From: Verrucomicrobiota bacterium | Lineage (GTDB): Bacteria; Verrucomicrobiota; Verrucomicrobiia; Chthoniobacterales; UBA10450 | Length of the DNA: 34,615 nucleotides | Assembly: GCA_003220005.1 (NCBI GenBank) | Contig: QHRD01000012.1 | Span: forward strand, 1 to 34,615 | Direction of reading: 5' to 3' | Shown: positions 1-8,556 of the stretch, piece after piece | Numbering within the stretch: the first letter of the stretch is position 1 | Layout of the letters: the number at the start of each line of letters is the position of its first letter | Notes under the pieces: generated by a model | Told to the model about the DNA's origin: nothing | The model's database searches: none | The model's input: the letters and a program-made list of their open reading frames with translations, nothing else | Program-made: the position numbers and the translations under genes

Positions 1-377
1 GCCATGGCCAGCCACGCTTCCTGCTCAACCGGCTTGAGTCCGGCCGGCGCTATCAGGTTTTCCTCCCACGCCGTCCCCGCCTGGCGCGCACTGAATCCGT
101 CGATTTCTTGGCCGGCAACAGATTGACGTGTCGCCGAAAATTCCACGCGCGCGGATTTCTGCGCGTGTATCCCGTTTGGAGCAATGGAGGACTCTGACAC
201 AGATGCGAGGCCATGCGCACTCTGGAGAGCTACACCTGCGCCAGCCGGCTTCTGCTCCTGTTGGTGTCGCGTAGGCACGCTGGCAAGTGTCAGCAACGCA
301 GCAAGCGAGATGAGTGTAATCGAGAATGCGATCAGAAGCGCCGAAGCGAGCAGAGAACTATTTTGCGTCGGTTTCAT
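1..377 (-). CDS. Partial ORF at left edge (C-terminus outside window); N-terminal hydrophobic segment, probable exported or membrane-anchored hypothetical protein
   Basis: Manual reverse-strand translation from ATG at 377: MKPTQNSSLLASALLIAFSITLISLAALLTLASVPTRHQQEQKPAGAG...; open for 125 codons to the window edge. Absent from the ORF track because no stop lies in the window. Confidence 0.6.
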   Translation of the reverse strand, partial: MKPTQNSSLLASALLIAFSITLISLAALLTLASVPTRHQQEQKPAGAGVALQSAHGLASVSESSIAPNGIHAQKSARVEFSATRQSVAGQEIDGFSARQAGTAWEENLIAPAGLKPVEQEAWLAM

Positions 378-779
378 GGGAAGTTGGGCCGAAGTTTGGC
401 ACATTTCGATCAACGCACAAGAAGCCAGCGTGCGGCTGGCAGTGAGCGCTGGTCTTGGATGTTCTTAGGTTTGGTTGTGTGGACGAGCCCTTCGCTCACG
501 GTTAACCTTGCAGGAGGGTCAGGCGGAACTCTTGGGAAGACGCCCAACCGACTTAGCGCGATGCGACATTGCGGAACTTGCCCGGACGTTGTCAAGACTT
601 TTTTTCTGAGAAAACGTGCTTTTTTCGCGCTCCACACTGCAATGACAAAAGCTATTCCAATATCGATCCACGTTTACGAAGTCCGGCCCCGCAAAGACAA
701 ACGCGGCGTTGACCTAATTTCCGATGCGCTGCCATTCGGTCGGCTGTGGTACACTGGTCCGGAAGCCGTTGCGAATGCG

Positions 780-835
780 ATGGGCCAGAGATAGCGCAGT
801 TGGCGGATGCCGAGTTGATAAAGAAGTGGCTTTGT
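780..835 (+). repeat. Inverted-repeat copy 1 (~55 bp), partner at 5784-5840
   Basis: atgggccagagatagcgcagttggcgga (28 nt) is identical to the reverse complement of 5813..5840; similarity continues through ttgataaagaagtggctttgttg vs ttgaatagagaagtggcttaattg. Confidence 0.8.
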
Positions 836-919
836 TGTTCCGCTACTGCGGGAACCTAAGTCGATCCTGCTATCGGCGTTTCGCGCATGATCATGAATCC
901 ATTGCACTAAGAGTCTGGA

Positions 920-2395
920 TTACTGACAATTCGTGATAACCGGCGCGAAACAACCGGCTGGGTTAGTAAGTGTAACCGTGTGTTGCCCGAGCGGCTCGTT
1001 GTTAATCTGAAGTTGGGCCTTGTTGCCATTGATTGTCACCTGATTGGGATTGCCATCGACCGTTATGGTGACCTGCTGGCCCGAGTGGCTCATATTCCTG
1101 AGCCTAAGACTAGCCTGCAATATGTCGCCATTGACAGTGTGTTTGCAGCGTACCTGGAAAGAAAGCAAGTCTCCGCACGGGATACCTCCAGGCGTAGGCG
1201 TTGGGGTCGGAGTGAATGTGGCAGTTGCTGTCGCGGTGGCAGTAGCCGTTGCAGTAGCGGTCGGCGTTGGTGTCGGAGTGCGAGTAGCCGTCGGCGTTGG
1301 GGTTGGCGTCACGGTCGGTGTAGGTGTAGGCGTGCCCCCGCCGCTGGTGGCAGTGACACAAACGTCATCCAGGTAAAAGTAAGTGGGCGGATTGAAGAAT
1401 ATGAAATGCAGGTCAGCGTTGGCTCCGGGTACGACATTTTTAAAAGTAAATAGCGTATACCCAAAGACGTTCTGAGTGGCCTCCGGTACGAGAGTTACAT
1501 CACCAAAAGAAGCCCCAAAACGATTGTTTCCGGAGTCGTCGTCATTCTCGAGCCAGAAGCTCACGTCATACTTTTGCCCCGCTACCGTCGGGAGGAATTG
1601 ATCAATAAAGCCGTCGCTGGTAAACGGACCACTTTGTAATGAGAATGTTCCGGAGTGCGGGTTGCTGTTATTGATACTGGTAAAGCTGGTGTCTCCGGTG
1701 TTTGCCCAAGGTGGTAAGCTACCGGTTTCGAAATCACCGTTAACAACAATGCAGCTGCCGGGTGTCGGGGTTGGCGTCGCGGTCGGTGTAGGTGTAGGCG
1801 TGCCCCCGCCGCTGGTAGCAGTGACACAAACGGCATCCAGGTAAAAGTAAGTGGACGGATTGAAGAATATGAAATGCAGGTCAGCGTTGGCTCCGGGTAC
1901 GACATTTCGAAAAGTAAATAGCGTATACCCAAAGACGTTCTGAGTGGCCTCCGGTACGAGAGTTACATCACCAAAAGAAGCCCCAAAACGATTGTTTCCG
2001 GAGTCGTCGTCATTCTCAAGCCAGAAGCTCACGTCATACCCTTGCCCCGCTACCGTCGGGAGGGATTGATCAATAAAGCCGTCGCTGGTAAACGGACCAC
2101 TTTGTAATGAGAATGTTCCGGAGTGCGGGTTGCTGTTATTGACACTGGTAAAGCTGGTATCTCCGGTGTTTGCCCAAGGTGGTAAGCTACCGGTTTCGAA
2201 ATCACCGTTAACAACAATGCAGCTGCCGGGTGCTTGAGAGTGAACGCCCGACAGCATTGTTCCCTGAGCCGCTCCGCCCGCAGAATCTCGATCCGCCAAC
2301 GCGAATGTGATGGCGCAGTCGGCAAGAAGGAGAAATAGATAAAGGGCGCCTCGAAGAAAATGCGCTTGAACGGGGTGAGTGGATTGCTTTTTCAT
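920..2395 (-). CDS. Secreted protein with two near-identical tandem ~156-aa domains (beta-sandwich/carbohydrate-binding-like), Thr-Pro/Thr-Ala linkers and a short C-terminal domain
   Basis: ORF 920..2458; signal peptide and upstream context favour the internal ATG at 2395 (MKKQSTHPVQAHFLRGALYLFLLLADCAITFA). Domain CIVVNGDFETGSLPPWANTGDTSF... occurs twice. Confidence 0.8.
   Translation of the reverse strand: MKKQSTHPVQAHFLRGALYLFLLLADCAITFALADRDSAGGAAQGTMLSGVHSQAPGSCIVVNGDFETGSLPPWANTGDTSFTSVNNSNPHSGTFSLQSGPFTSDGFIDQSLPTVAGQGYDVSFWLENDDDSGNNRFGASFGDVTLVPEATQNVFGYTLFTFRNVVPGANADLHFIFFNPSTYFYLDAVCVTATSGGGTPTPTPTATPTPTPGSCIVVNGDFETGSLPPWANTGDTSFTSINNSNPHSGTFSLQSGPFTSDGFIDQFLPTVAGQKYDVSFWLENDDDSGNNRFGASFGDVTLVPEATQNVFGYTLFTFKNVVPGANADLHFIFFNPPTYFYLDDVCVTATSGGGTPTPTPTVTPTPTPTATRTPTPTPTATATATATATATATFTPTPTPTPGGIPCGDLLSFQVRCKHTVNGDILQASLRLRNMSHSGQQVTITVDGNPNQVTINGNKAQLQINNEPLGQHTVTLTNPAGCFAPVITNCQ
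1190..1337 (-). repeat. Low-complexity linker array encoding (TP)n/(TA)n
   Basis: Translation TPTPTPTVTPTPTPTATRTPTPTPTATATATATATATATFTPTPTPTP; degenerate hexamer-type DNA repeat. Confidence 0.85.
1297..2232 (-). repeat. Tandem duplication, period 468 bp, 2 copies
   Basis: cgtgcccccgccgctgg at 1331 recurs at 1799; gcagctgccg at 1751 recurs at 2219; both offsets are 468 bp. About a dozen mismatches by hand. Confidence 0.93.
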
Positions 2396-2476
2396 ATCGG
2401 GGTCTGGATATCGTATTTGTGAACGTCCGAGTATATTGGTATCGACCTTGGAGCGCAATTCGCATTCGGCCGACGG

Positions 2477-3565
2477 CTACGGACCAAATTTCAGGTCAAA
2501 GGGCGACGATCCTACACCAGTAATTGTGTGAGAAACCGTCAGCGACGGAATATCGATAACCGATACAGTCGTGTCGCCGCCGTTGCACACGTACAGTTCC
2601 ATATCGTCTGGGCTTCCCAGCAGAGTCCAAGGACGGTGCCCGACGTGGATCGTTGCGATGACCGTATGCGTGGCGGTGTCAATGGCCGAAACAGTGTCGG
2701 AAAATCCATTTTGTACGAAGGCCTTCGTTCCATCACCCGTAATTACCACTCTCTGAGGACGGATTCCGGTAGGGATTGTCGCGATCACAGTCAATGCGGT
2801 CGTATCGATGACAGAGACTGTCCCATCCTGCGCGTTGGTCACGTAAACCTCCTCGCCATTGGGGGTAACGGCATTTCCCAGCGGTCTTCGTCCAACAGGA
2901 ATGGTCGCGATCACTTGTTGCGTCGCCGTGTTGATGACGGATAGGGAGTTGTTCCCGTTGTTGCTGACGTAGACGCGGTCACCCGAGGGAGAGATGCAAA
3001 GACGACGGGCGAAACCTGGGGTGGGAATACTCGTTAGTTGGTAGGTGGTGGTATCGATCACGTCCACTTCGCCAGCGCTAGGGTTCGCGACATATGCGAA
3101 GCGTCCGTCCAGCGTGAACAAGATGTCTTTGTCCCCTTGCCCGGGGATAAGGACAGTGTTGATGAGTTGATTGGTTGCCGTATCAATGACGGCGACGGGG
3201 GAGTGCAAAGGATCACCATCGAGGTGAGCTTGATGCACGACCCAAAGACGTCCACCATCCGGCGTGACCTCGAGCTCTCCGGGTTTCCTGTACACCCGGA
3301 TGGTGGCAATGTTCGTGCGTGCCACCGTGTCTAGAACCGAGATGGTTCCGGAGAGCTCGTCGGCAACGAAGGCCTTGAGCAGATCCGGCGTCGTCGCAAT
3401 ACGAATCGGGGTATCGCCCACGGGGATTTGGGTGACTACCTGGTTGGTCGAGGTGTCGATCACAGCAACCTCATTGGAGTATCTCGCGGGGCAAAAAAGG
3501 GATTGGGCCAAAGCCGAGGATGCAAAGGCGAAACTAATCAATAGCAAAGGGATATATTTTTTCAT
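2477..3565 (-). CDS. YVTN-family beta-propeller repeat protein, secreted
   Basis: Signal peptide MKKYIPLLLISFAFASSALAQ (ATG at 3565); about 8 units such as VSVIDTTALTVIATIPTGIRPQRVVITGDGTKAFV. Confidence 0.88.
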   Translation of the reverse strand: MKKYIPLLLISFAFASSALAQSLFCPARYSNEVAVIDTSTNQVVTQIPVGDTPIRIATTPDLLKAFVADELSGTISVLDTVARTNIATIRVYRKPGELEVTPDGGRLWVVHQAHLDGDPLHSPVAVIDTATNQLINTVLIPGQGDKDILFTLDGRFAYVANPSAGEVDVIDTTTYQLTSIPTPGFARRLCISPSGDRVYVSNNGNNSLSVINTATQQVIATIPVGRRPLGNAVTPNGEEVYVTNAQDGTVSVIDTTALTVIATIPTGIRPQRVVITGDGTKAFVQNGFSDTVSAIDTATHTVIATIHVGHRPWTLLGSPDDMELYVCNGGDTTVSVIDIPSLTVSHTITGVGSSPFDLKFGP

Positions 3566-3593
3566 ATTCCAGGATACTGGATTAAGGCCGGTG

Positions 3594-3622
3594 TTATATA
3601 ATCCATCGCGAACCTCTATCAA
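3594..3622 (-). promoter_or_regulatory. Possible sigma70-type promoter for the YVTN gene
   Basis: Minus strand TTGATA-16 nt-TATATAA lies between the ORF-track start (3622) and the signal-peptide ATG (3565). Confidence 0.3.
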
Positions 3623-3730
3623 GCGTAATCTTTTTAGCTCGGTGTGGATTTCGTCTGCTGTTGCTCTTCCGCCTCGCGATATTCTTTGAGAAACCTATTG
3701 GCAAATGTCAGCATTCACTGTCTCATAGCG

Positions 3731-4012
3731 GCGATTCGTATTCGGCAGGCGGCTACGAAACCAACTACCACCTCAAAGGGCGCCGACCCTACATCGGCAA
3801 TTGTGTCAGAGACGGTTAGCGACGGAATATCGATAACCGTTACAGTCGTGTCGCTGGCGTTGGCCACATACAGTGTCCTAGCGTTTGGGCTGATCAGCAT
3901 CTCGAAAGGATTGTGTCCGGTGGGTAGCGTTGCGATGACCGTATGCGTGGCGGTGTTAATCGCCAATTCCCTCCGGTCCTTGTCCAACAAAAATAGTCGC
4001 GATCAACTGTTG
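3731..4012 (-). pseudogene. Decayed YVTN beta-propeller paralogue of 2477..3565
   Basis: NTATHTVIATLPTGHNPFEMLISPNARTLYVANASDTTVTVIDIPSLTVSDTIADVGSAPFEV matches the C-terminus of the intact gene. Upstream QQLIATIFVGQGPEGIGD* lies in another frame with a stop. The terminal stop is lost through a 1-nt indel (GGTCCGTAG vs GGTTTCGTAG). Confidence 0.8.
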
Positions 4013-4063
4013 ACAATTCCGGAAAGTCTTCGAAAACTTTAGTCAGAAAATCCCGTATAAAGA

Positions 4064-5776
4064 TTGATGAAAGAAAGCATCCGTGAAATCGATAGCGAAA
4101 TCACTTTGGGGAGCGGTCGGCAGAACAAAAATCTCATGAAAAGTTCCACTCCAGTAAGAAGCAGGATTCAAACAATCACAGTTTGGCGCAGGCGAGGCTC
4201 GTTGCAGGACGCTCTTGGCCCTCTGGTGAGAATGCTCCGCGGACGCCTGGGGGCACCATTGTTTTTCGCATGCGCGGCGGTGTTGGTCCAACCGTGTGCC
4301 GCTCAATGGGAGTTTACCGGGAGCCTTAAAACTGCGCGGGAGTTATACACTGCGACGCTGTTGCCCGATGGTGAGGTTCTCGCCGCAGGCGGTGGGACGA
4401 ATGGTTCGCAGAGTTATCCAAATCCGTATATAAAGAGCGCGGAACTTTACGCTCCGGCGACGGGAGCTTGGAGGATCACAGGCAGCCTCAATTATGTTCG
4501 GTCCCTCCACACGGCGACGCTGCTGCCCAGCGGCAAGGTGCTAGTCGCGGGAGGCTGGCCCGAGGCTACCTCGACTGGGACCGCGGAACTGTATGATCCG
4601 GCCACGAGAAGTTGGACGTTGACCGGCAACTTCAATGCTAGACACGCCGCCCATACTGCAACACTGCTCTTCGATGGGAAGGTGTTGGTTGCAGGCGGGT
4701 CACACGCCCCTAGCAGCGCGGAACTGTACGATCCGGCTACGGGAACTTGGAGTCTCACCGGCAACCTTACTACTCCCCGTTACGGTTACCACACGGCGAC
4801 GTTGCTCTTCGACGGCAGGGTGCTGGTGGCAGGCGGGACGTACAACCTCGCGAGCGCGGAACTGTACAATCCGGCCACGGGAACTTGGACTTCTACCGGC
4901 AGTCTTCATACCGGGCGGTCGAATCACACGGCGACGTTGCTACTCAACGGCAAGGTGCTGGTAGCTGGAGGGATGAATCAGAGTTTTACTTTTGGAGCAC
5001 TGACAAGCACGGAACTCTACGACCCGGCCACGGGAACTTGGACGGTCACAGGCGACCTCAATGTTCCCCGCTTGAACCATACCGCAACGATGCTTCCGGA
5101 TGGTAAGGTGTTGGTCGCAGGTGGCCAGGGCGAGAGCACTTTTTTAGCCGCCGCGGAAATTTACGACCCGGCCACGGGAACTTGGACGGTCACAGGCAGT
5201 CTCAATAATGCTCGGGGCAACCACACGGCGACGTTGCTCTCCAATGGCATCGTGCTCGTCGCAGGTGGCCGAAACACCGAGGGTGTCATTATCGCGAGCG
5301 CGGAAACGTTCAATTCCACTATTACGCCAACCCCGACGCCAACCGCAACGGCGACTGCGACTGCAACTGCAACTCCGACTGCAACTGCAACGGCGACCGC
5401 AACGGCTACCGCGACCGCAACGGCAACGGCAACTGCAACTCCGACTGCAACTGCAACTCCGACTGCAACTGCAACGGCAACGGCGACTCCGACTGCAACG
5501 GCAACCGCGACCGCAACGCCGACACCTCGACCGATTCAGCTCACTGGCGACGGGAGAAGGGTCGGGGGAATAAATACATCGCGTCTCAAATGGAGAGGGG
5601 CGACCTCGACCAACGTCGATGTTTACCGCGACGGGAATGTGATTGCGACAGTACCGAACAATGGTTTGTATGACGACTCCACCGGCACCACCGGCCAGGC
5701 TAGTTTCATATATCAGGTGTGTGAAGCTGGAACGCAGACGTGCTCTAACACTGTGACTGTGAATTTCGGGCCGTAA
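4064..5776 (+). CDS. Secreted Kelch-like propeller (7 units) with a Thr-Ala/Pro linker and C-terminal FnIII-like domain
   Basis: Seven units of the form NHTATLLPDGKVLVAGG...SAELYDPATGTW; candidate signal region MLRGRLGAPLFFACAAVLVQPCAAQ; the true start may be an internal ATG (e.g. 4136). Confidence 0.85.
   Translation: MMKESIREIDSEITLGSGRQNKNLMKSSTPVRSRIQTITVWRRRGSLQDALGPLVRMLRGRLGAPLFFACAAVLVQPCAAQWEFTGSLKTARELYTATLLPDGEVLAAGGGTNGSQSYPNPYIKSAELYAPATGAWRITGSLNYVRSLHTATLLPSGKVLVAGGWPEATSTGTAELYDPATRSWTLTGNFNARHAAHTATLLFDGKVLVAGGSHAPSSAELYDPATGTWSLTGNLTTPRYGYHTATLLFDGRVLVAGGTYNLASAELYNPATGTWTSTGSLHTGRSNHTATLLLNGKVLVAGGMNQSFTFGALTSTELYDPATGTWTVTGDLNVPRLNHTATMLPDGKVLVAGGQGESTFLAAAEIYDPATGTWTVTGSLNNARGNHTATLLSNGIVLVAGGRNTEGVIIASAETFNSTITPTPTPTATATATATATPTATATATATATATATATATATPTATATPTATATATATPTATATATATPTPRPIQLTGDGRRVGGINTSRLKWRGATSTNVDVYRDGNVIATVPNNGLYDDSTGTTGQASFIYQVCEAGTQTCSNTVTVNFGP
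5324..5532 (+). repeat. Low-complexity array encoding (TA)n/(TP)n linker
   Basis: Runs of actgcaactgcaactccgactgcaacggcgaccgca; translation TPTPTPTATATATATATPTATATATATATATATATATATPTATATPT... Confidence 0.9.
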
Positions 5777-5783
5777 GGCGACA

Positions 5784-5840
5784 ATTAAGCCACTTCTCTA
5801 TTCAACGCGGTGTCCGCCAACTGCGCTATCTCTGGCCCAT
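5784..5840 (-). repeat. Inverted-repeat copy 2 (~55 bp), partner at 780-835
   Basis: Reverse complement of 5813..5840 equals 780..807 exactly; the flank is similar. Confidence 0.8.
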
Positions 5841-6057
5841 TCGCGCGGATGAAAAGACGACGGTGTTTATCGAACTGGAAAAGGCGATTCGTCGCTGGGA
5901 AATGTTTCGGTGGGTCTTCGTGCCAAATCTTCCATTCTTATCGTCCACTTCGACCGCGTGGAACTTAACGCCACAGCGCCAAACAACCGATTTAGAACCT
6001 TTCGACCCCTAATCGCACTTAACACGGCAAGAGACGACCGCTATCTCCCAAAAAATG

Positions 6058-6666
6058 TTAAGCACGGCGTTCAGCGACCGGAGCTTCACTAAGGGTGAAT
6101 CTATTCCGCGAGTTCAGTCTTGCTTTCCATAGCACAAGAATGATTGCCGTGATTGCACCGCAGGTTAGTAGTTCATAAGTGCACGACCAAATGTTGTCGA
6201 GGCTAAATAACGCGGCAAAAGTTTTGTGACGGACACCAAACGTTAATATCAACGGCGAACTGAACTCTTTAGACCACGGCCAAAACAGCGGCATACCAAA
6301 TCCAGTATGAGTCCACCCGATCTTGGTCCCGGTAAAAAAATCGATCAACAGATGTGAACTGTACGCCGTGAAGTAAAGAAGGGTACTTCGCCAGAAACCT
6401 GGCGCGATCCGCCACGCGGAGCTCAAAATCAGCGATACCAAGATAGCGAATATCAGGCTGTGCGTGAAACTATGATGCAGATTCTTCGCGCTTCCATTGA
6501 AGAGGACTGGGAGAAAATCGAGATCAGGCAAATTTGCAACCAACATCAGCACGCCAAGTCGCGGAAGCCATTGGCGCCACTGTGCAGCGAGCCGAGTCTT
6601 CAACTGCGCTGCCAGGATGAGAAAGGTCCAGAACCCCCCAAAAGTGTGTGCTATTGGCGAAGCCAC
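6058..6666 (-). CDS. Membrane-bound metal-dependent hydrolase-like protein (YdjM/DUF457-like)
   Basis: GTG start at 6666: VASPIAHTFGGFWTFLILAAQ...NLPDLDFLPVLFNGSAKNLHHSFTHSLIFAIL...YSSHLLIDFFTG. The longer ORF to 6855 overlaps the neighbouring gene and is unlikely. Confidence 0.7.
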   Translation of the reverse strand: MASPIAHTFGGFWTFLILAAQLKTRLAAQWRQWLPRLGVLMLVANLPDLDFLPVLFNGSAKNLHHSFTHSLIFAILVSLILSSAWRIAPGFWRSTLLYFTAYSSHLLIDFFTGTKIGWTHTGFGMPLFWPWSKEFSSPLILTFGVRHKTFAALFSLDNIWSCTYELLTCGAITAIILVLWKARLNSRNRFTLSEAPVAERRA

Positions 6667-6679
6667 GTGACGAGGTCTG

Positions 6680-7954
6680 TCAGCCTTTCGGCGCGGCGGG
6701 CGCGGCGATTTCAGTTTGCGTGCGGGTGGACTCTGACGCCTCCAAAAGCCTGTCGTAAATGCGCTCAATCTTCGCGCAAATGTGCCGCCAGTCGAAGTTG
6801 GCCAGAACTGTGGCTCGCGCGTTGGCGCCCAAGTCGGCCGCGAGTCTTCGATCATTCAGCAGAGTGACAATTCCGCGGCCCAAGGCTTCGCAATCACGAT
6901 TAGGAACGACGAAAGCGTCGTGCAGATGGCGGACACCCTTGGCACCGCCAGCGAAGGAAACGATGGGTTTTCCAGCTAGCATGTAGTTCAATAATTTTAT
7001 CGGATGACCGGGACACTCGGGCCGGGGCACCACGCAAACATCAGCGAGCGCGAGATAACTCGGGAGATCTTTCAATGTGTGCGGTGATATCCAGATGATC
7101 GAGCGCGAGATTCCCAGTTCGGCTGCCAACTGCCGATGTTCCTTCTCGTGTGCTGCCGATACCACTGCGCTAACGATCAACAGAAGTGCGTCCGGCTTTT
7201 CTCGCAACGCGACCGCGAACGCCCGCAGCAGATAATCGATTCTTTGATAGGCGTCCAGGACTCCGGTGTACATGACTACCTGGTGACCATTCAGCTGATA
7301 TCTCTGTCGAAACTTTTCCGGTTCGGGATGATCAAACAGTTCCGGTTCGATACCGGCTGGCACCAAGTCTACCTTGGCGGCGGGAACGCCTTGATCGATC
7401 AACCAGGTCTGAAGTTCAGGTGACACAGCAGTGATATGATTCGGAAAAATCGGCGTGAACCAATCGAGGCCGCGCGCGAGTCCGTGAGCCAGCCATGCGG
7501 GCCGGATGAAGCGATAACCGGCTAACTCATCAGCCATGAGATTGACCGCATTATAAAGAAGCGGCCGTCGGGTCAGCCACTTGGCCATGATTCCGATAAG
7601 CGCGCCTTCATAGTTATGCGCGTGAATGATATCTATGTGCTCGCGGCGGATCACTCGGCAAAGGAGCCAGAGTAACTGAAAATCGCGCAGGAACTTCTCC
7701 GATGACGGCCCGACCTTGGCATTCCTCTCCTGCCGAAAAGGGGCGGTCCGATGAACTTTGGCGCGGCGAACGCGGATTTCTTCCTGACCGGTCGGGTAAG
7801 TTACGATGTGAACGTTGTGCCCCATGTCCGAAAGCGTGTCGGACATCTCCCGAATGCTAGCAGCGGAGCCGAAATTGCCGGGGAAAGGACAGGCCGCTAC
7901 CATGGCGATCGAGTAACCGGCTCTTTTCCTCCTACGTAGCGCAGCCGTTCTCAT
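6680..7954 (-). CDS. Glycosyltransferase family 4
   Basis: N-terminal CPFPGNFGSAASIREMSDTLSDMGHNVHIVT, IDIIHAHNYEGALIG, and C-terminal KLLNYMLAGKPIVSFAGGAKGVRHLHDAFVVPNRDCEALGRGI. Confidence 0.88.
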   Translation of the reverse strand: MRTAALRRRKRAGYSIAMVAACPFPGNFGSAASIREMSDTLSDMGHNVHIVTYPTGQEEIRVRRAKVHRTAPFRQERNAKVGPSSEKFLRDFQLLWLLCRVIRREHIDIIHAHNYEGALIGIMAKWLTRRPLLYNAVNLMADELAGYRFIRPAWLAHGLARGLDWFTPIFPNHITAVSPELQTWLIDQGVPAAKVDLVPAGIEPELFDHPEPEKFRQRYQLNGHQVVMYTGVLDAYQRIDYLLRAFAVALREKPDALLLIVSAVVSAAHEKEHRQLAAELGISRSIIWISPHTLKDLPSYLALADVCVVPRPECPGHPIKLLNYMLAGKPIVSFAGGAKGVRHLHDAFVVPNRDCEALGRGIVTLLNDRRLAADLGANARATVLANFDWRHICAKIERIYDRLLEASESTRTQTEIAAPAAPKG

Positions 7955-8532
7955 GTCGTCGTAACTGGAGATTTGAGATATGGGCTAACAGGGTGGCGCG
8001 AAATAACACGAGCTGGCACGCCGAGCACGGTGCAGTTACTCGGAACATCAGTGATAACGAGAGAGTTTGCGCTGACGACGACATTATCACCTATGGTTAC
8101 GCCGCCCATCACCTTGCATCCGGCACCGAGATAAACGTTATTGCCAATGGTTGGCCAACCAGTCCCGCGGACGCTAGCAACGCTCACCCCCTGATTAACT
8201 GAGCAGCTATGGCCAATTCGCGTAGCTAGAACAAAGATGCAACTGCAATTGTGGACAACCAACCCCGGTCCGATGTCGCTTTTCCGCTGGATGTGGATGC
8301 CAGTGAGCATGAGGCAAATCGTGTTAATGACCAGATAAATCCCGATCATCACCTGACGGATTACCGGAATCTTGATACCGTAAACGCAGCGACCGAACCG
8401 GTACACAATCACTGCCCATGTTCCAAGTTCGAGCAAAGGCGTGATGCGTTGACGAAAAAAGGTTTGGTCTTCGGGCCGCACTCCGTATCCGCGCATTTTC
8501 CGGGCTATGTCCTCACGAATGTTTTCGAACAC
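7951..8532 (-). CDS. Serine acetyltransferase-like left-handed beta-helix acyltransferase
   Basis: LTGIHIQRKSDIGPGLVVHNCSCIFVLATRIGHSCSVNQGVSVASVRGTGWPTIGNNVYLGAGCKVMGGVTIGDNVVVSANSLVITDVPSNCTVLGVPARVI; 4-nt overlap with the downstream gene. Confidence 0.85.
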   Translation of the reverse strand: MFENIREDIARKMRGYGVRPEDQTFFRQRITPLLELGTWAVIVYRFGRCVYGIKIPVIRQVMIGIYLVINTICLMLTGIHIQRKSDIGPGLVVHNCSCIFVLATRIGHSCSVNQGVSVASVRGTGWPTIGNNVYLGAGCKVMGGVTIGDNVVVSANSLVITDVPSNCTVLGVPARVISRHPVSPYLKSPVTTT

Positions 8533-8556
8533 GGTGAATAATCTCCTCGAGTGCGA

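Noticed and set aside
780-835. tRNA-like string GGGCCAGAGATAGCGCAGTTGG resembling a D-arm
   Set aside because: No matching anticodon arm, T-arm or complementary acceptor 3' end follows; treated as part of a dispersed inverted repeat.
980-1453. Plus-strand ORFs 980..1453 and 1044..1376 (VGVGVAVAV and RSRC-rich)
   Set aside because: Antisense or alternative-frame readings of the minus-strand Thr-Pro/Thr-Ala linker; low-complexity artefacts.
4043-4306. Minus-strand ORF 4043..4306
   Set aside because: Antisense to the start of the Kelch protein; no recognisable domain.
5324-5532. Possible CRISPR-like array
   Set aside because: Contiguous degenerate hexamers without unique spacers, in frame within a secreted protein linker.
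5208-5573. Plus-strand ORF 5208..5573 (QRQRQLQLRLQLQ-rich)
   Set aside because: Alternative frame of the Kelch protein linker array.
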